From Mytilus galloprovincialis (taxonomy: Eukaryota; Mollusca; Bivalvia; Mytilida; Mytilidae): a stretch of 64,000 bases of DNA. The position numbers and the translations under genes were made by a program. The number at the start of each line of letters is the position of its first letter. Within the stretch, counting starts at the first letter, position 1. The notes below the pieces were generated by a model. The model did not search any database. It was not told where the DNA came from and was given only the letters and a program-made list of their open reading frames with translations. The DNA lies in assembly GCF_965363235.1 (NCBI RefSeq), contig NC_134843.1:66565865-66629864 (forward strand), read 5' to 3'. This document shows positions 47,319-59,100 of this stretch, piece by piece.

Positions 47319-49494
47319 TACAACATAGTCTTCTATAAAATGCCCCGAAATGACAGATGAAAAACAATTCATACAAGAGTACTGACGGACAAATATATGT
47401 ACAAAATAGTTACGTTTATATCATATTATATTTGTTTTTATTCAATCATTCTTGTATCTTTTAAGTTTAGGTGTATTATTCAAGTGTAATAATGACCTTT
47501 TACAATCACATATTAAGTTCAGATTCAGTCTTAATGGAAGATGGTTGTTGTGACTTAAATTTCGTCAAAACAATTTTTTTTTATCCAATTTTACCAATAA
47601 ACTTTTTCGAGTCTTTGATATGAACGTGTAGCTTCCAAATTCTAAGTTTTGTGTGTACAAAGAAGAAAATGCGTGAAGTGAAAAATAAATGCAACTTCGG
47701 CTACTGGTAAAAAATCCGTTTAATATACATAGCATTTTGATGAAGCATGTATCAATTTCTTTGATACAAAATGACATCTAATTATGTAGTGTGCCTGTTA
47801 ATGTCTGTGTCATTTGGTCATTTGTGAAGTGTTGTCTAATTGGATATCATAACACACCCTCTTTGTTTATATATACGTGTACTAGCTAAAACATGGCAAT
47901 GTGGCAATTACTTTTTCAGGGGAATTATTTAAAGTTTAAGATCAATTTAAATATGAACCTGAAATAAATGCACATGGTAATGTCTTTAAATCTTATATAG
48001 ACGAATAACATTGCAATCTGCAATGTTGTTTTTAGAAATAGTGGAAAAATTTCAATAAGATAGCAACATAACAACACAATGTACGTAACAGACATGTAAT
48101 CTTTTATATGAATCGGAGAGCTCTTTAAAAATACGAACTTATAGATAAAGGGTTAATTTGAGCAAAGACTTGCAATATCTATAAAATATTTTTGTTCTAG
48201 TAACTAACATTCCCATTTTATTTCTTATCAGAGAAATAAGAATGTTTCTACAGAATAACTTACAAAGTAGTTGGTCCGAACAGGATACTTGTCTTGGCAG
48301 AAGATCATATGTATTCAATAACTAACTGTTGTAGGGTTTATGTCATTTTTTTCAGGACACAGACCTAGATATAACTCACGTAAAAACGTTATACAAGAGA
48401 TTCCATGTGAAGATGACTATTTTATGCCATATGATTATCCATCTAACAGCTACCCCAATAATGGTCCAAGTCATTGTAAAATCAAAAAACGAAGCTGCAC
48501 GGGAGATGGAATGAAAATGTGTAGCACCGGAACTACAACAAGGGACATAACTTGTTACTGTGATCATACCCAAAATTACGTACCACGATTGCTCAGCACT
48601 AGTCCTTGTTTCCTCCAGTTCGAAAACGAGTGTATGGTTACATCTAGCTGTAATGTTATAATCGAATATAGTAAGTTCATCGGTAGTAACTATTCAATGG
48701 TACTATTCTTTTAATCCATGAGTTTTACAAAACTATAATCTGTGCGAGAACATAAGCATTAACGCGATATGTTAAGATGGTTAAATAAGAGACAATGTCG
48801 TTAATCTTACGGGCGTACCCATCACTCAACAAAATAAGATACTCATTTGAAAAACAGAGAATATTTTTTATTGTGTTTAATATAATCTGTCCATTAGTTG
48901 TCCTTTTATGAACTTATTGTTTTCAATACTGACAATAGTGACACAAAACAAGACGAATACGCTTGAATTCAAAGGATTTATGTGAGTACTAAAAAAAATT
49001 AAAGATGGACAATTTAAAATCAAATATTTCATCTTAAAATTACTTTCACCATTCAGCAGAATCAGTGTGAAATAAAATTAACGGTACCAATTTTCTTGCA
49101 CCAGATGTGCATTTCGACAATACGTGTCTCTTCAGTGATGCTCGTGGCCAAGGGAAGAGGTCACACCAAGACCCGACGAACAGGTTGTGTTTCGTTAAAC
49201 CTTAAAATTGAAATTTACACTTACATACGATGTTTGACAAATGACCAAATATTGTCAATTTATTCATAACGTTTTGTGTTAAGGTCGGTATGTTTGTTAT
49301 GATTCTTTATCTCCCCATTTGAATTTAGGGGTCACATTGATGTACAGTACAGAAAGTCATTGCAAGACGAGGAATTCATATGAAACTACGTAAGATTAAA
49401 GTTAATGTTTAAAGCAATCTGCCAGAATTGAAAACAAGTGTGGTCTAAGCACCAGAATCAACATCAACAACAAAATATATAATATATTTAACTT

Positions 49495-49640
49495 TAACAT
49501 CACCAACATTAACACAATAACCAGCATCTACAACACCACCCACATCAACACCAACATCAACACGAACACATATTTCCACATCAACATAAACATCAACACC
49601 AACATCATGAACTTCAACTTCAATACTGCTTTACCATAAA
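49495..49640 (+). repeat. Imperfect AAC/ACC-trinucleotide minisatellite (copy A)
   Basis: 'acatcaacaccaacatcaac' type units in the intron before the stalk exon. The counterpart in copy B is 58725-58945. Non-coding; the minus-strand frame there (Val/Asp repeats) is an artefact. Confidence 0.75.
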
Positions 49641-50985
49641 CAAATTTGAAATAGTTCTATATTTTAATTTTAATTTACCATTTTGCTCTGACCATAAAAC
49701 CTAGGTATTTATTAGATACTAGTACATAGTTTTATGTTATTATCCAAATTGCTGACGTATAACTTTGTTTACAATTTCGTTTCTTATGTGATTTAAGTGT
49801 TTTTGTTTTAGTTTTTAAAGGCAGTTAATGTTTTAATGGGGTTATTCAACAATTGGTCTTATATTATCATTTGCACAATATTATCTATTAGTTGATTAAT
49901 GATAAAATATTTTGAATATTTCAGATCAGATTTTCTTCTTACTAGTCTTACTACGGACAACTCTTTCAACACAATCAAGACATTCAGCAATAGTGTGTCG
50001 GGTAAGATTATTCAAAGTAATCTATTTAATATAAAGATAAAGAGATATGATCTGATTCTCAATGAGAGAGCAATAAAGAAAAAACAGGACAACAACGTGA
50101 ATGTGCGGTCTTCAGCAATTAGAAATATAACCAATACTTGTTACTGTATCCCCATTATAGAATTTTTTTTGTGGGTTTTGGGTTTTTCAATTTTCTTTTT
50201 AATACCACCTATAGATGTCCAGGAACGATTCATGAATCACTCTTTATCAAATAATTTTTTAACCTTATGTTTAACCATTATATTTCCAATTATCATTTTT
50301 GATTGAAAACTTCCTTGCTGTGAGTATGTCATTCTGTATACCTTTATTCGTATATGCTAGTCTAACTATCAAGCAAATTCATTATAAAAAATCGAATGGA
50401 AAATGGAGAAAAGACGATAAGAAAAATAAGATATAAAAATTGTTTTGAATAGATCTGATTAGTCAATTTCTCACATCATTTCAGTATTTCTGAGTCATGA
50501 GTAAAATATTCTGTCGATATCGAGGTAGCTGTTGTTTTATTTTCGATTATATAGTTGTAATCGAACATTTGTTGATTTATCAATTCCAAATGGCGGGTCC
50601 CTCCTTAGTTACGCCTGGTCAAATGTGGATTTGACGGCAACTTTTAGCCAATGAAAAGAATTGTTACATCCAAATTGCATTAGAATTCACGATATTGTTG
50701 ATAACCAAGAAAGCCAATATGTAGAAATGCATGAAAATCTAGACACAAATAATGAATGTATCCCTGTCACGTCTATCGGCACAGGAAATACCTCAGTCGG
50801 GACTATGTCGGGAAATGCAGTCCCCTATGCTAAATGAACCATCGGTTACACCAACGTCAGTCCGTACGCGCCTTAATGAAAATGGCAATTCATCAAGCAA
50901 GCAGATAAACGAACCCGGTTATGCAAATCCACATCAACTTTTAATGATTGATTCAAGCCAATGTGAACATACGTATACAGATTGA

Positions 50986-52849
50986 ATTGCAGACGCTACA
51001 ACACTTAAACTTTACATTGCAGAATTCAACATTTGGTGTTTTTATTCAACTTACGCACCAATCTTACTCATTCGTGATATTCATATTACGCTATACAAAT
51101 GGGTATGTTCTATAGTTGGTTATGAATTTAAAGCTTTAACTGTTTTGGAATGGAATGCAATGTAAATATATAGATCGAAAGATAAAGCTGAATAAAAGAT
51201 CTAATTTAAATTTTGGAATGCAATTTGACAGACTAATTTTGAATTGTATTTTCAATAAGCAAAACTATTATGTGTTAGATGATGCAATTTATGCGACCCA
51301 ACCAACAATGGGGTGGCTACAATACAAATAAAATAAAAGATTCGAAGTGAAACAAAAAGTTTGAAATATCTGAGAATAACAGCTCTACGATGTTTAAAGA
51401 CATTTAGGATCAAGACGAGAGTCGTTCTGGTATAGAAAATGTTGGTACTACTTTATTTTTTCTACCTCAGGAATAGATTACCTCCGTTATATTTAACAAT
51501 TAGTTTTAGGAATTTTAGGTCCTCAATGCACTTTATTTGGCCTTTTTAACTTTTAATGATTCGAGCGTCACTGATGAGTCAATTGTGTATGGCGTACTAA
51601 ATTATAATCCTGGTACCTTTGATAACTATTGTATGGCGCAAATACAAAATTCCATCCTGAAACCTATGATAAGTTTATTTTCAACCACTTGGTCGTTGCG
51701 ATCGCTGGTAGAGTTTTGATCCCCCAATGGTATAACCAGCCCAGTTGTCAGCGCTTCTGTTGACATAAACTATCATTGATATGGTCATAATTTTGAAAAA
51801 ATCTGTTTACACAATTTAAAATTTTTGAAATGCTTAGGCTTTTCTACCTCAGGAATACATTACATAAGCTAAATGTGGGGAAAAAATTGGAAACTTTTGG
51901 TACTTAATGTTGTTTAAATTCGTACTTAAGTTGGCCTTTTTAACTTTTTTTATTCGAGCGTCACTGATGGGTCTAGACGAAACGCGCGTCTGGCGTAAAT
52001 ACAAAATTTCAATCCTGGTATTTTTGATGAGTATATTTAGAGTGAACGTGATAAACCTCCTGGCTTAGAAGGAAACTCAAACCTTACGAGCTTCTAAGAA
52101 TGTTTGAACTAAGCAAAGCAAGCATGGAAATATCGATGAAAATCTAATACATGTAGTTGAGGGATATTTAATTTATCGAAGTTAATGTGTTGTCCAAATT
52201 TCAAAATTATGATCAAAATGCAGCACAAACGCGATTCTATTGTTTACTTACACGTGTCCCTATGGTATCAGCAATCAAAACCAGGCTTCAAAGTAATTAT
52301 GAAACTGCTTTTGAATTTTTAATTTACCCTTGTAAATGATTGTCATGGTTTATATCTTTATTCGAAAATTCTCTGCACACAATTAACTGCATATCAGAAA
52401 CACCTTTGATTGATCTAATCTTTGAAATTCTAATCATATTCTGATTTGAATATCTTATCGAATATGGTTTTATCCGCTGCTGAAAAGAATAAAAGGAAAC
52501 ATATTAAAATATACCAAAATCACTTTGATAAAGAAAGGTGCAAACACACTTACTTGATATGGAGACCGTACAGTCAATCGCTGTGAGTACTTTCACACTA
52601 TTTATATAAAATGTAGGTATTGGAACTAAACGGTATCATTAGTTAGCGTACAATGTTAAAAGTTTACTCGACAGACATAAGGATGGAACCAACGTTAATG
52701 ATATCAACTTCTTTTATTCTAAAATGAGACAAAGTTTCACCAGAGACTCACCAGAGACTACATGACAGTTACTGAAGTTCGCAACACCAGTTTGTTGATA
52801 TAGTGTAAATGGCATATCGAAATGTTTCCGCTTTTTGTTATGGCTTATA
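50986..52849. repeat. End of unit A with reverse-oriented ~365 bp repeats
   Basis: 50986-51430 is unique sequence shared with 61170-61620. 51460-52030 holds minus-oriented ~365 bp family units ('tcgagcgtcactgatg', 'acgaaacgcgcgtctgg'), shared with 61640-62180. 52030-52320 matches 62170-62460. 52320-52810 is the A/B junction with no recognised gene. Confidence 0.65.
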
Positions 52850-53144
52850 CACGGCTGGTAATCTACACACGCAGAACATTTGGTTCTGCAATGAAAACCG
52901 TGAGAGGATTTTCCGGTTGTGCTTGAGTGGAGTAATTGTCACCGCTTCAAACGGAATGTACATTTCTAAATCTCAATTTTCTTATTCAACTGATCAAAAT
53001 ATTGAAAATCAGAGAATGCTATGCTGTGGTGAATATTTTAACGGAGAGATACATGTATCATTTACTGTTGTACGTAGAGTTGAACTCCTACAAAATCAGT
53101 TGCCCCACGAGAAATTGCCTAAAAAAGTGACATTTCAATTCTGA
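52809..53144 (+). CDS. Uncharacterised open frame in the left arm of the foldback element
   Basis: 111 codons; its first 13 or so lie in the flank. Contains IWFCNENRERIFRLCLSGVI and ENQRMLCCGEYF; Cys-rich, no domain I recognise. Nearly the same protein is read in the right arm. Conserved reading may simply reflect the recency of the inverted copy. Confidence 0.25.
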   Translation: MAYRNVSAFCYGLYTAGNLHTQNIWFCNENRERIFRLCLSGVIVTASNGMYISKSQFSYSTDQNIENQRMLCCGEYFNGEIHVSFTVVRRVELLQNQLPHEKLPKKVTFQF

Positions 53145-54807
53145 AATGGTTCTATTTACAGACCTGCAAGTTCAAATTTAGTTTTTTTTCGGGCAATGGG
53201 TATGAATGTTGTTTTTAGCGGCGTGAACGCTGTCCGGTGTTGATAGACGTCTTAATATTTCCAAAAACTACATTTTTTCATTAAGTCATGCGTGAGGGGA
53301 TCGGTTTTGATTGAGAACATCGTAAATGCGTGAGGGGAAGTACAAATTATATCTTTATATTCAAGCTATGAGTCGTAGAAATTTACCTAAATTAGGCTAC
53401 ATTGTTCATTAAAAAACACATAATAATTAAACACATAATAATTATTTTATGAGATTGAATTATGAAATAAATTGTGGGAACCTAGGTTTAATAATATGTT
53501 TCACGAAGAATAAAAACAAAAAATGTTAACTTGTCAACAATAACCAAAAATACTGCAGAGATGTTTGGGAGTATCTCATTCGTCTTGATTCGTCCTTTTC
53601 AAACCATTAAACAATGTCCAAAAACAGGTCAAATGCAATGTTGTTTAAAGGAAAACGTCCACTCTGTACTAATGAAAAAAAAAATCAAAAATCTTTCCCT
53701 TTTCCCTACGTCTGAGAGTTTATCTAAAGCACTTTAAAAAACTTTATATTCTTCCTCAAGGTCTTCCATGTGGTCTTTCTCGTGGTCTACTACGTGGTCT
53801 TCTTCTATGACTTCTTTGTTGTCCAATACATGCTCTTCCTTATGGTCCTCCTCGAGATTATCTTGGCTTTCATCGATGTTCGTGAATAATAAATATTGTA
53901 TATCTGCCTTTTTTTTCGAAAATTTCGTGATTTTGGGTGAACAGATTACGTCTAATATATATAGGTGTTGAAGTTTTGATCGGCGATTAACTTTTCTTAA
54001 ATAAATGTGGTGGTCTCTGTGACGTATATTTGACGACAGGATTACTCCCAGAGGGTTTAGTTCGCTTCGAGGGCGGGGATAACTTGTATCTCCATGGCTA
54101 TTTGTAGAGAGTCAATTTTAGTCCTCTTTTCCTTTTTGCTTTGAACAATGGCATTTTCTGAAATTGAACAAGCAATTAATAGTTTGATTTCATTGAATCA
54201 GTGATCGGTTTACATCTATTAAAGTAGAAGAATAAATCTGTGCTTTTTAATCAGCATTGATCACATTTATTGAGTCAACAAAAGTCACAAAGCCAAAGAT
54301 TAAAAAAATGTGTGTCCTTCCCCTCACGCATTCACGATGTCCTCAATCAGAACCGATCCCCTCACGCATGACTTAATGAAAAAATGTAGTTTTTGGAATT
54401 ATTAAGACGTCTATCAACACCGGACACGGTACATGCCGCCAAAAACAACATTCATACCCATTGCCCGAAAAAAAACTAAATTTGAACTTGTAGGTCTGTA
54501 AATAGAACCATTTCAAAATTAAAATGTCACTTTTTTAGGCAATTTCTCGTGGGGCAACTGATTTTGTAAGAGTTCAACTCTACGTGCAACAGTGAATGAT
54601 ACATGTATCTCTTCGTTAAAGTATTCACCACAGCATAGCATTCTCTGATTTTCAATATTTTGATCAGTTGAATAAGAAAATTGAGATTTAGAAATGTACA
54701 TACCTTTTGAAGCGGTGACAATTACTCCACTCAAGCACAACCGGAAAATCCTCTCACGGTTTTCATTGCAGAACCAAATGTTCTGCGTGTGTAGATTACC
54801 AGCCGTG
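52850..54807. mobile_element. 1958 bp foldback element with ~490 bp inverted arms and a TTATA target duplication
   Basis: Left arm 52850-53340 and right arm 54316-54807 are near-identical inverted copies (ends CACGGCTGGTAATC / GATTACCAGCCGTG). TTATA flanks at 52845-52849 and 54808-54812. Copy A preserves an empty-site counterpart ('gcttacagtcacgtctg' at about 45481). Each arm keeps an inward-reading open frame of about 106-111 codons sharing the core FCNENRERIFRLCLSGVIV. The interior (53341-54315) has no transposase. Confidence 0.82.
53735..54000 (-). CDS. Acidic open frame inside the foldback element
   Basis: Minus strand, no ATG needed: the frame is open for about 85 codons and ends with an Asp/Glu/His-rich run (NIDESQDNLEEDHKEEH, EEDHVVDHEKDHMEDLEEE) before TAA. 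The opposite strand is Trp/Ser-rich and implausible. Could be an exon of an element-encoded protein; no homologue recognised. Confidence 0.25.
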
Positions 54808-54839
54808 TTATAGTCACGTCTGTGATTAAACAATAACAA
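54519..54839 (-). CDS. Uncharacterised open frame in the right arm (inverted twin)
   Basis: 106 codons on the minus strand, matching the left-arm frame over about 90 residues with few changes (N/K, G/E, V/A), mostly single-base. The N-terminal start lies in flanking DNA and differs, so the annotated start is not credible. Confidence 0.25.
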   Translation of the reverse strand: MLLFNHRRDYNTAGNLHTQNIWFCNENRERIFRLCLSGVIVTASKGMYISKSQFSYSTDQNIENQRMLCCGEYFNEEIHVSFTVARRVELLQNQLPHEKLPKKVTF

Positions 54840-56106
54840 TAAGTAGATTTCGATTGATAGCTATAGAATAATAATTGTAAACTAAATTGTCAAATAAATT
54901 AATGTTCCCCTTATATACCATTTCCGTGTTCACTTTGGCATTGTATCCGTTGTTTTGAATTGATGTCACAAATAATAATATGATAAGGAAGTTCGAACTT
55001 TTTTAGTTGGCATGTAAAACAGCACAAACATGGTGAGTTACATAGATTATATATTTAAGTATATGAAAACGAATATGACAATGATATTAGATTGGTGTTA
55101 ATTTCTAGAGGTGAACATTGCATGGATATCTGGACACTAACATGTTAATGTTAATAAATGTGAATATTGCTTTGCACTTGACTGACACGCAGAACTAGAC
55201 ATTTAGTTTGCTTTAAAAAAAAAACAGAAGACGTAGCCCCTTAATAGACACACTATTCTGATATCGAGGCAACCAGCCTTTGTTCATATTAAAATTGCTG
55301 GTTAAGTAGCGAATAAGTAGCAACCACTTATGTTTAAATGTTAATTCGGTTTGGCCCGGTAAGGATATAACTAAAAAAAACACAACCACATTTTATGCGA
55401 TCACGATACTACAATATCACGAAACAGAAAAAGAACATATTTGATTTTATACTACACTGGGGACTGTCTGAGTAATAATCTAATGTATAGCTATTATTCA
55501 TCGTTGCTAGAAGGATTTCATTGAAGTGAAGTTTGGAAATTCTAAGGTCAATAAAGCATATCATAAATTCAATCAAGCGCACCCTATTCACAATAAAGCA
55601 CATTCTTAATTAAATTAAACACATCCAAAATTAAACTGAACACATCCATAATTCATTTAAACACATCATAAATTGAATTAAACACATCATAAATTGAATT
55701 GAACACATCATAAATTGAATTGAACACATCATAAATCCGATTAAGTATGCTGAAATGAAAACAAAACAACCAATGAGAGTATTTGCTTCATTATTGTAAA
55801 TGCTGACATTATTTAATGCGGAATTTACTTAACACTATTGTAAAATGTGGGCTCTCGAATTTCATATCTTCTACTATTGTTTTTTTAAGTAAATATATCA
55901 AATTAGAAGTATTCACGCTGTTCTATATAGTTGGGCAATCACACTGTTGTAAGTCTATATACATTGAAGTATCATGTTGAGTATGATCACGCGGCTAACC
56001 TGTATAACTGCATTTCGGTTTTCTGTGTGTTATAAATATTTGAATTTTAAATGAATTTACCAATGAATCTTAAATCTTAAAATCAAAAGTGCATTTTATT
56101 TTTTAG
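54808..56106. other. Upstream non-coding part of duplication unit B
   Basis: Colinear with 45481-46770. Contains an expanded minisatellite at about 55555-55745 (eight or so units of 'acacatcataaattgaatt' type; fewer in A). Conserved 'tataaatatttgaat' at about 56030. No initiator exon located. Confidence 0.55.
55555..55745 (+). repeat. ~22 bp minisatellite, expanded in unit B
   Basis: Tandem 'aacacatcataaattgaatt' units. The homologous stretch in unit A (46240-46385) is shorter and more degenerate, so unit number changed after the duplication. Confidence 0.8.
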
Positions 56107-59100
56107 TACCTTTACACACTGATTATTTCGTATGTCATTGAAGTAAATTGTCAAAGATGTCTTAAACCGGAAAGGGTATTAACATGTCCAAGAAGTGCTC
56201 ACGCATGGCTTATTGAGTCTCGACTAAAGTGTGAAAACAGTGACCACTACCATTGTTTGGAAACAGATATCCAGACTCTGATTGACTGTTGTATGTTGCC
56301 GTTAAATATATCTAAAGGTAAGCACAATATATAAATACCCCAAACATTAAATCAAATCAAAAGAATAATTTAACTGCAAATCTATTGCGGATAAACTAAC
56401 AGAAAACCAACAGGACACACTCCCAAGAAACTATCATATCAAATATGAAAATAAGGAGATTTTGTATGGTTGCCAATGTGTCAACTCTCGACAAGAGACC
56501 AAATAACACAGAAATTAACACCTACATGTCACCGTACCCCTTCAATGGTGACCGAAACCTACACAACATAGTCGTTATAAAATGCCCCGAAATGACAAAT
56601 GAAAAACAATTCAAATGAGAATACTGAAGGCCTAATATGTACAAACTAATTACGTCTATATCATATTATATTTGTTTTATTTAATCATTCTTGGATCTTT
56701 TAGGTATAGAAAAGAGTATCGGTGCATTATTCAAGTGTAATAATGACCTTTTAAAATCACATATTAAATCAATCTAAATGGAAGATGGTCGTTGTGACTT
56801 TTAAATTTGGTCAAAACGATGGATTTTTTTTATCCAATTTTACCAATAAACTTTTCCGAGTCTTTGATATGAACGTGTAGCTTCCAAGTCGGATTTTAGT
56901 GTGTACTGATAAAGAAGACAATGCGTGAAGTGAAAAATAAACGTAACATTTTGATAAGTGAAACTTTGGCTGCTGGTAAAAATTCCGTTTAATATACATT
57001 GCATTTTGATGAAGCATGTGTCAATTTCTTTGATACAAAATGTAATCTAATTATGTAGTGGGCCTGTTAATTTCTGTGTCATTTGGTCACTTGTGAAGTG
57101 TTGTCTCATTGGAAATCATACCACATCTTCTTTTTTTTTTATATATATTAGCTAAACACATGACAACGTGACAACTACTTTTTCAGGGCAACGAATCAAT
57201 TTTAAGTAATAACCTGAAATAAATGCACACAGTAGTGTCTTTAAATCTTATATAGTTGTTTTTAGAAATAGTGGAAAAGTTTCAATGATATAGCAAAATA
57301 ACAACACAGAGTACGCAACAGCCATGCAATATTTGATATGAATTGGAGAGCTTTTTATAAATACGAGCTTATAGATTAGGTGTTAATTTGAACATAAACA
57401 TTTCTATAAACTATTATTGTTCTAGTATCAAACATGCTCATTTCAAATCTTTATCAGAGGGATAAGACAGTTTCTACAGAATAACTTACAAAATAATTAT
57501 TTTGAAAAAGATGTTTGTTTTGGCACAAGATCAAACGTATTCAATAAAACTAACTGCCTATGTCATTTTTGTAGGACACAGACCTAGATATAACTCACGT
57601 AAAAACGTAATACAAGAGATTCCGTGTGAAGATGACTTTTTCGTGCCACATGATTATCCATCGAACCGCTACCCCGATAATGGTCCAAGTCATTGTAAAA
57701 TCAAGAAAGGTAGCTGCACGGGAGATGGAATGAAAATGTGTAGCACAGGAAGTACAACAAGGGATGCAACTTGTTACTGTGATCATACCCAAAATTACGT
57801 ACCACGATTGCTCTCCACTAGTCCTTGTTTCCTCCAGTTCGAAAACGAATGTATGGTTACATCTAGCTGTAATGTTATAATAGAATATAGTAAGTTCATC
57901 GGTAGTAACTATTCGATTATACTATTCTTTCAATCCATTTGTTTCAGAAAACAGATACATGCGAATTGCGATCACCAAATATTTAAGAGAAAGGTCACGC
58001 TGAGTTCACTGTATTCGGAAAAATATCAGCGAATTGTTTACTGGAAGCAAACAAATAAAAAAAATCTTCTAAATTTGGGCAAATTGAATTTTCTTGAGAA
58101 AAAAGTATATGTTTATATTTTTTTTAATAAAAACTAGCCATTTAGTTATAAAAAAAACCAAATACATTTTTTTTTTAAATTGAAGTTTCATATGACTTAA
58201 ATTCAATCTGTCCATTGGTTGTCCTTTTATGAACTTATCGTTTTCAATACTCACAATAGTGACACCAAATAACACAAACACGCTTGAATCAAAGGATTTA
58301 TTTGACCAAAAAACAATCAAAAGGTGGACAGTTTAAAATCAAATATTTCACCTTAAAATTAGTTTCACAGTACTGCAGAATCAGTGTGAAAATGAAGAGG
58401 TGACACTAAGATCCGACAAACATGTTGTGTTTCATTTAACCATAAAAACTTTCATAAAATTGAAATTTACACTTACATACCATGTTTGACAAATGACCAA
58501 ACAGTGTCAATCTATTGATAATGTTTTGTGTTAAAGTCGGTACGTTTGTTATGATTCTTTATCACCTCGTTTGAATTTATCGTTTGAATTTAGGGGTTAA
58601 ATTGATGTACAGTACAGAAAGTCAGTGCAAGACGACGAATTCATATGAAACTACGTAAGATTACAGTTAATGTTTAATGAAATCTGCCAGAATTGAAAAC
58701 AAGTGTGGTCTAAGCATTAAAATTAACATCAACAACAAAACTACTTCATTCATTATACCATCACCAACTCCGACTTCAACAACATTACTGCTTTACCAAC
58801 AACCACATATACAATAACTTCAATATCACCAACAATAACACAATGACTAACATCTACAGCAACACCCACATCAGCACCAATATCAACACGAACACCAACA
58901 TAAACATAAACAAGAACAACATCAACGTCAACGTCAACACCATCACCAGCAGCAAGCAAATAAAAAAACAGTCAGAAAATTAAATCATTTTTAAAAATCA
59001 CAAAATCATAAAATGCAAACAGTCATATTACTTATAAAATGTACTTCACTCCATCTAGTGTCTTTATGTAGCCATTAAAATCAAGGGAGGATTTTAATCA

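Larger units (their letters stand above)
46771..50985 (+). pseudogene. TNF-receptor-like cysteine-rich membrane protein, copy A (transmembrane exon lost)
   Basis: Exons: 46771..46996 (phase 0-1), 48356..48670 (1-1), 49930..50001 (1-1), then a tail remnant at 50680..50985. The first exon has a hydrophobic start (YLYTLIISYVIEV) like the end of a signal peptide, then seven cysteines. The second has C-x6-C-x7-C-x10-C-x-C (TTTRDITCYCDHTQNY), close to the C-terminal half of a TNFR cysteine-rich repeat. The third is a Thr/Ser stalk. The exon part coding for the membrane segment in copy B is replaced at 50523-50679 by unrelated DNA, and the tail has a 1 bp insertion near 50808. Splice sites upstream are intact, so a soluble product remains possible. 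The ATG exon was not found. Family assignment is moderate. Confidence 0.6.

Noticed and set aside
49925..50001. First of two tandem acceptors for the receptor stalk exon
   Set aside because: Gives phase 0 at the next junction, which hits a stop in the transmembrane exon of copy B; the acceptor five bases later keeps frame.
58753..58959. Val/Asp-repeat minus-strand frame
   Set aside because: Produced by the AAC/ACC minisatellite.
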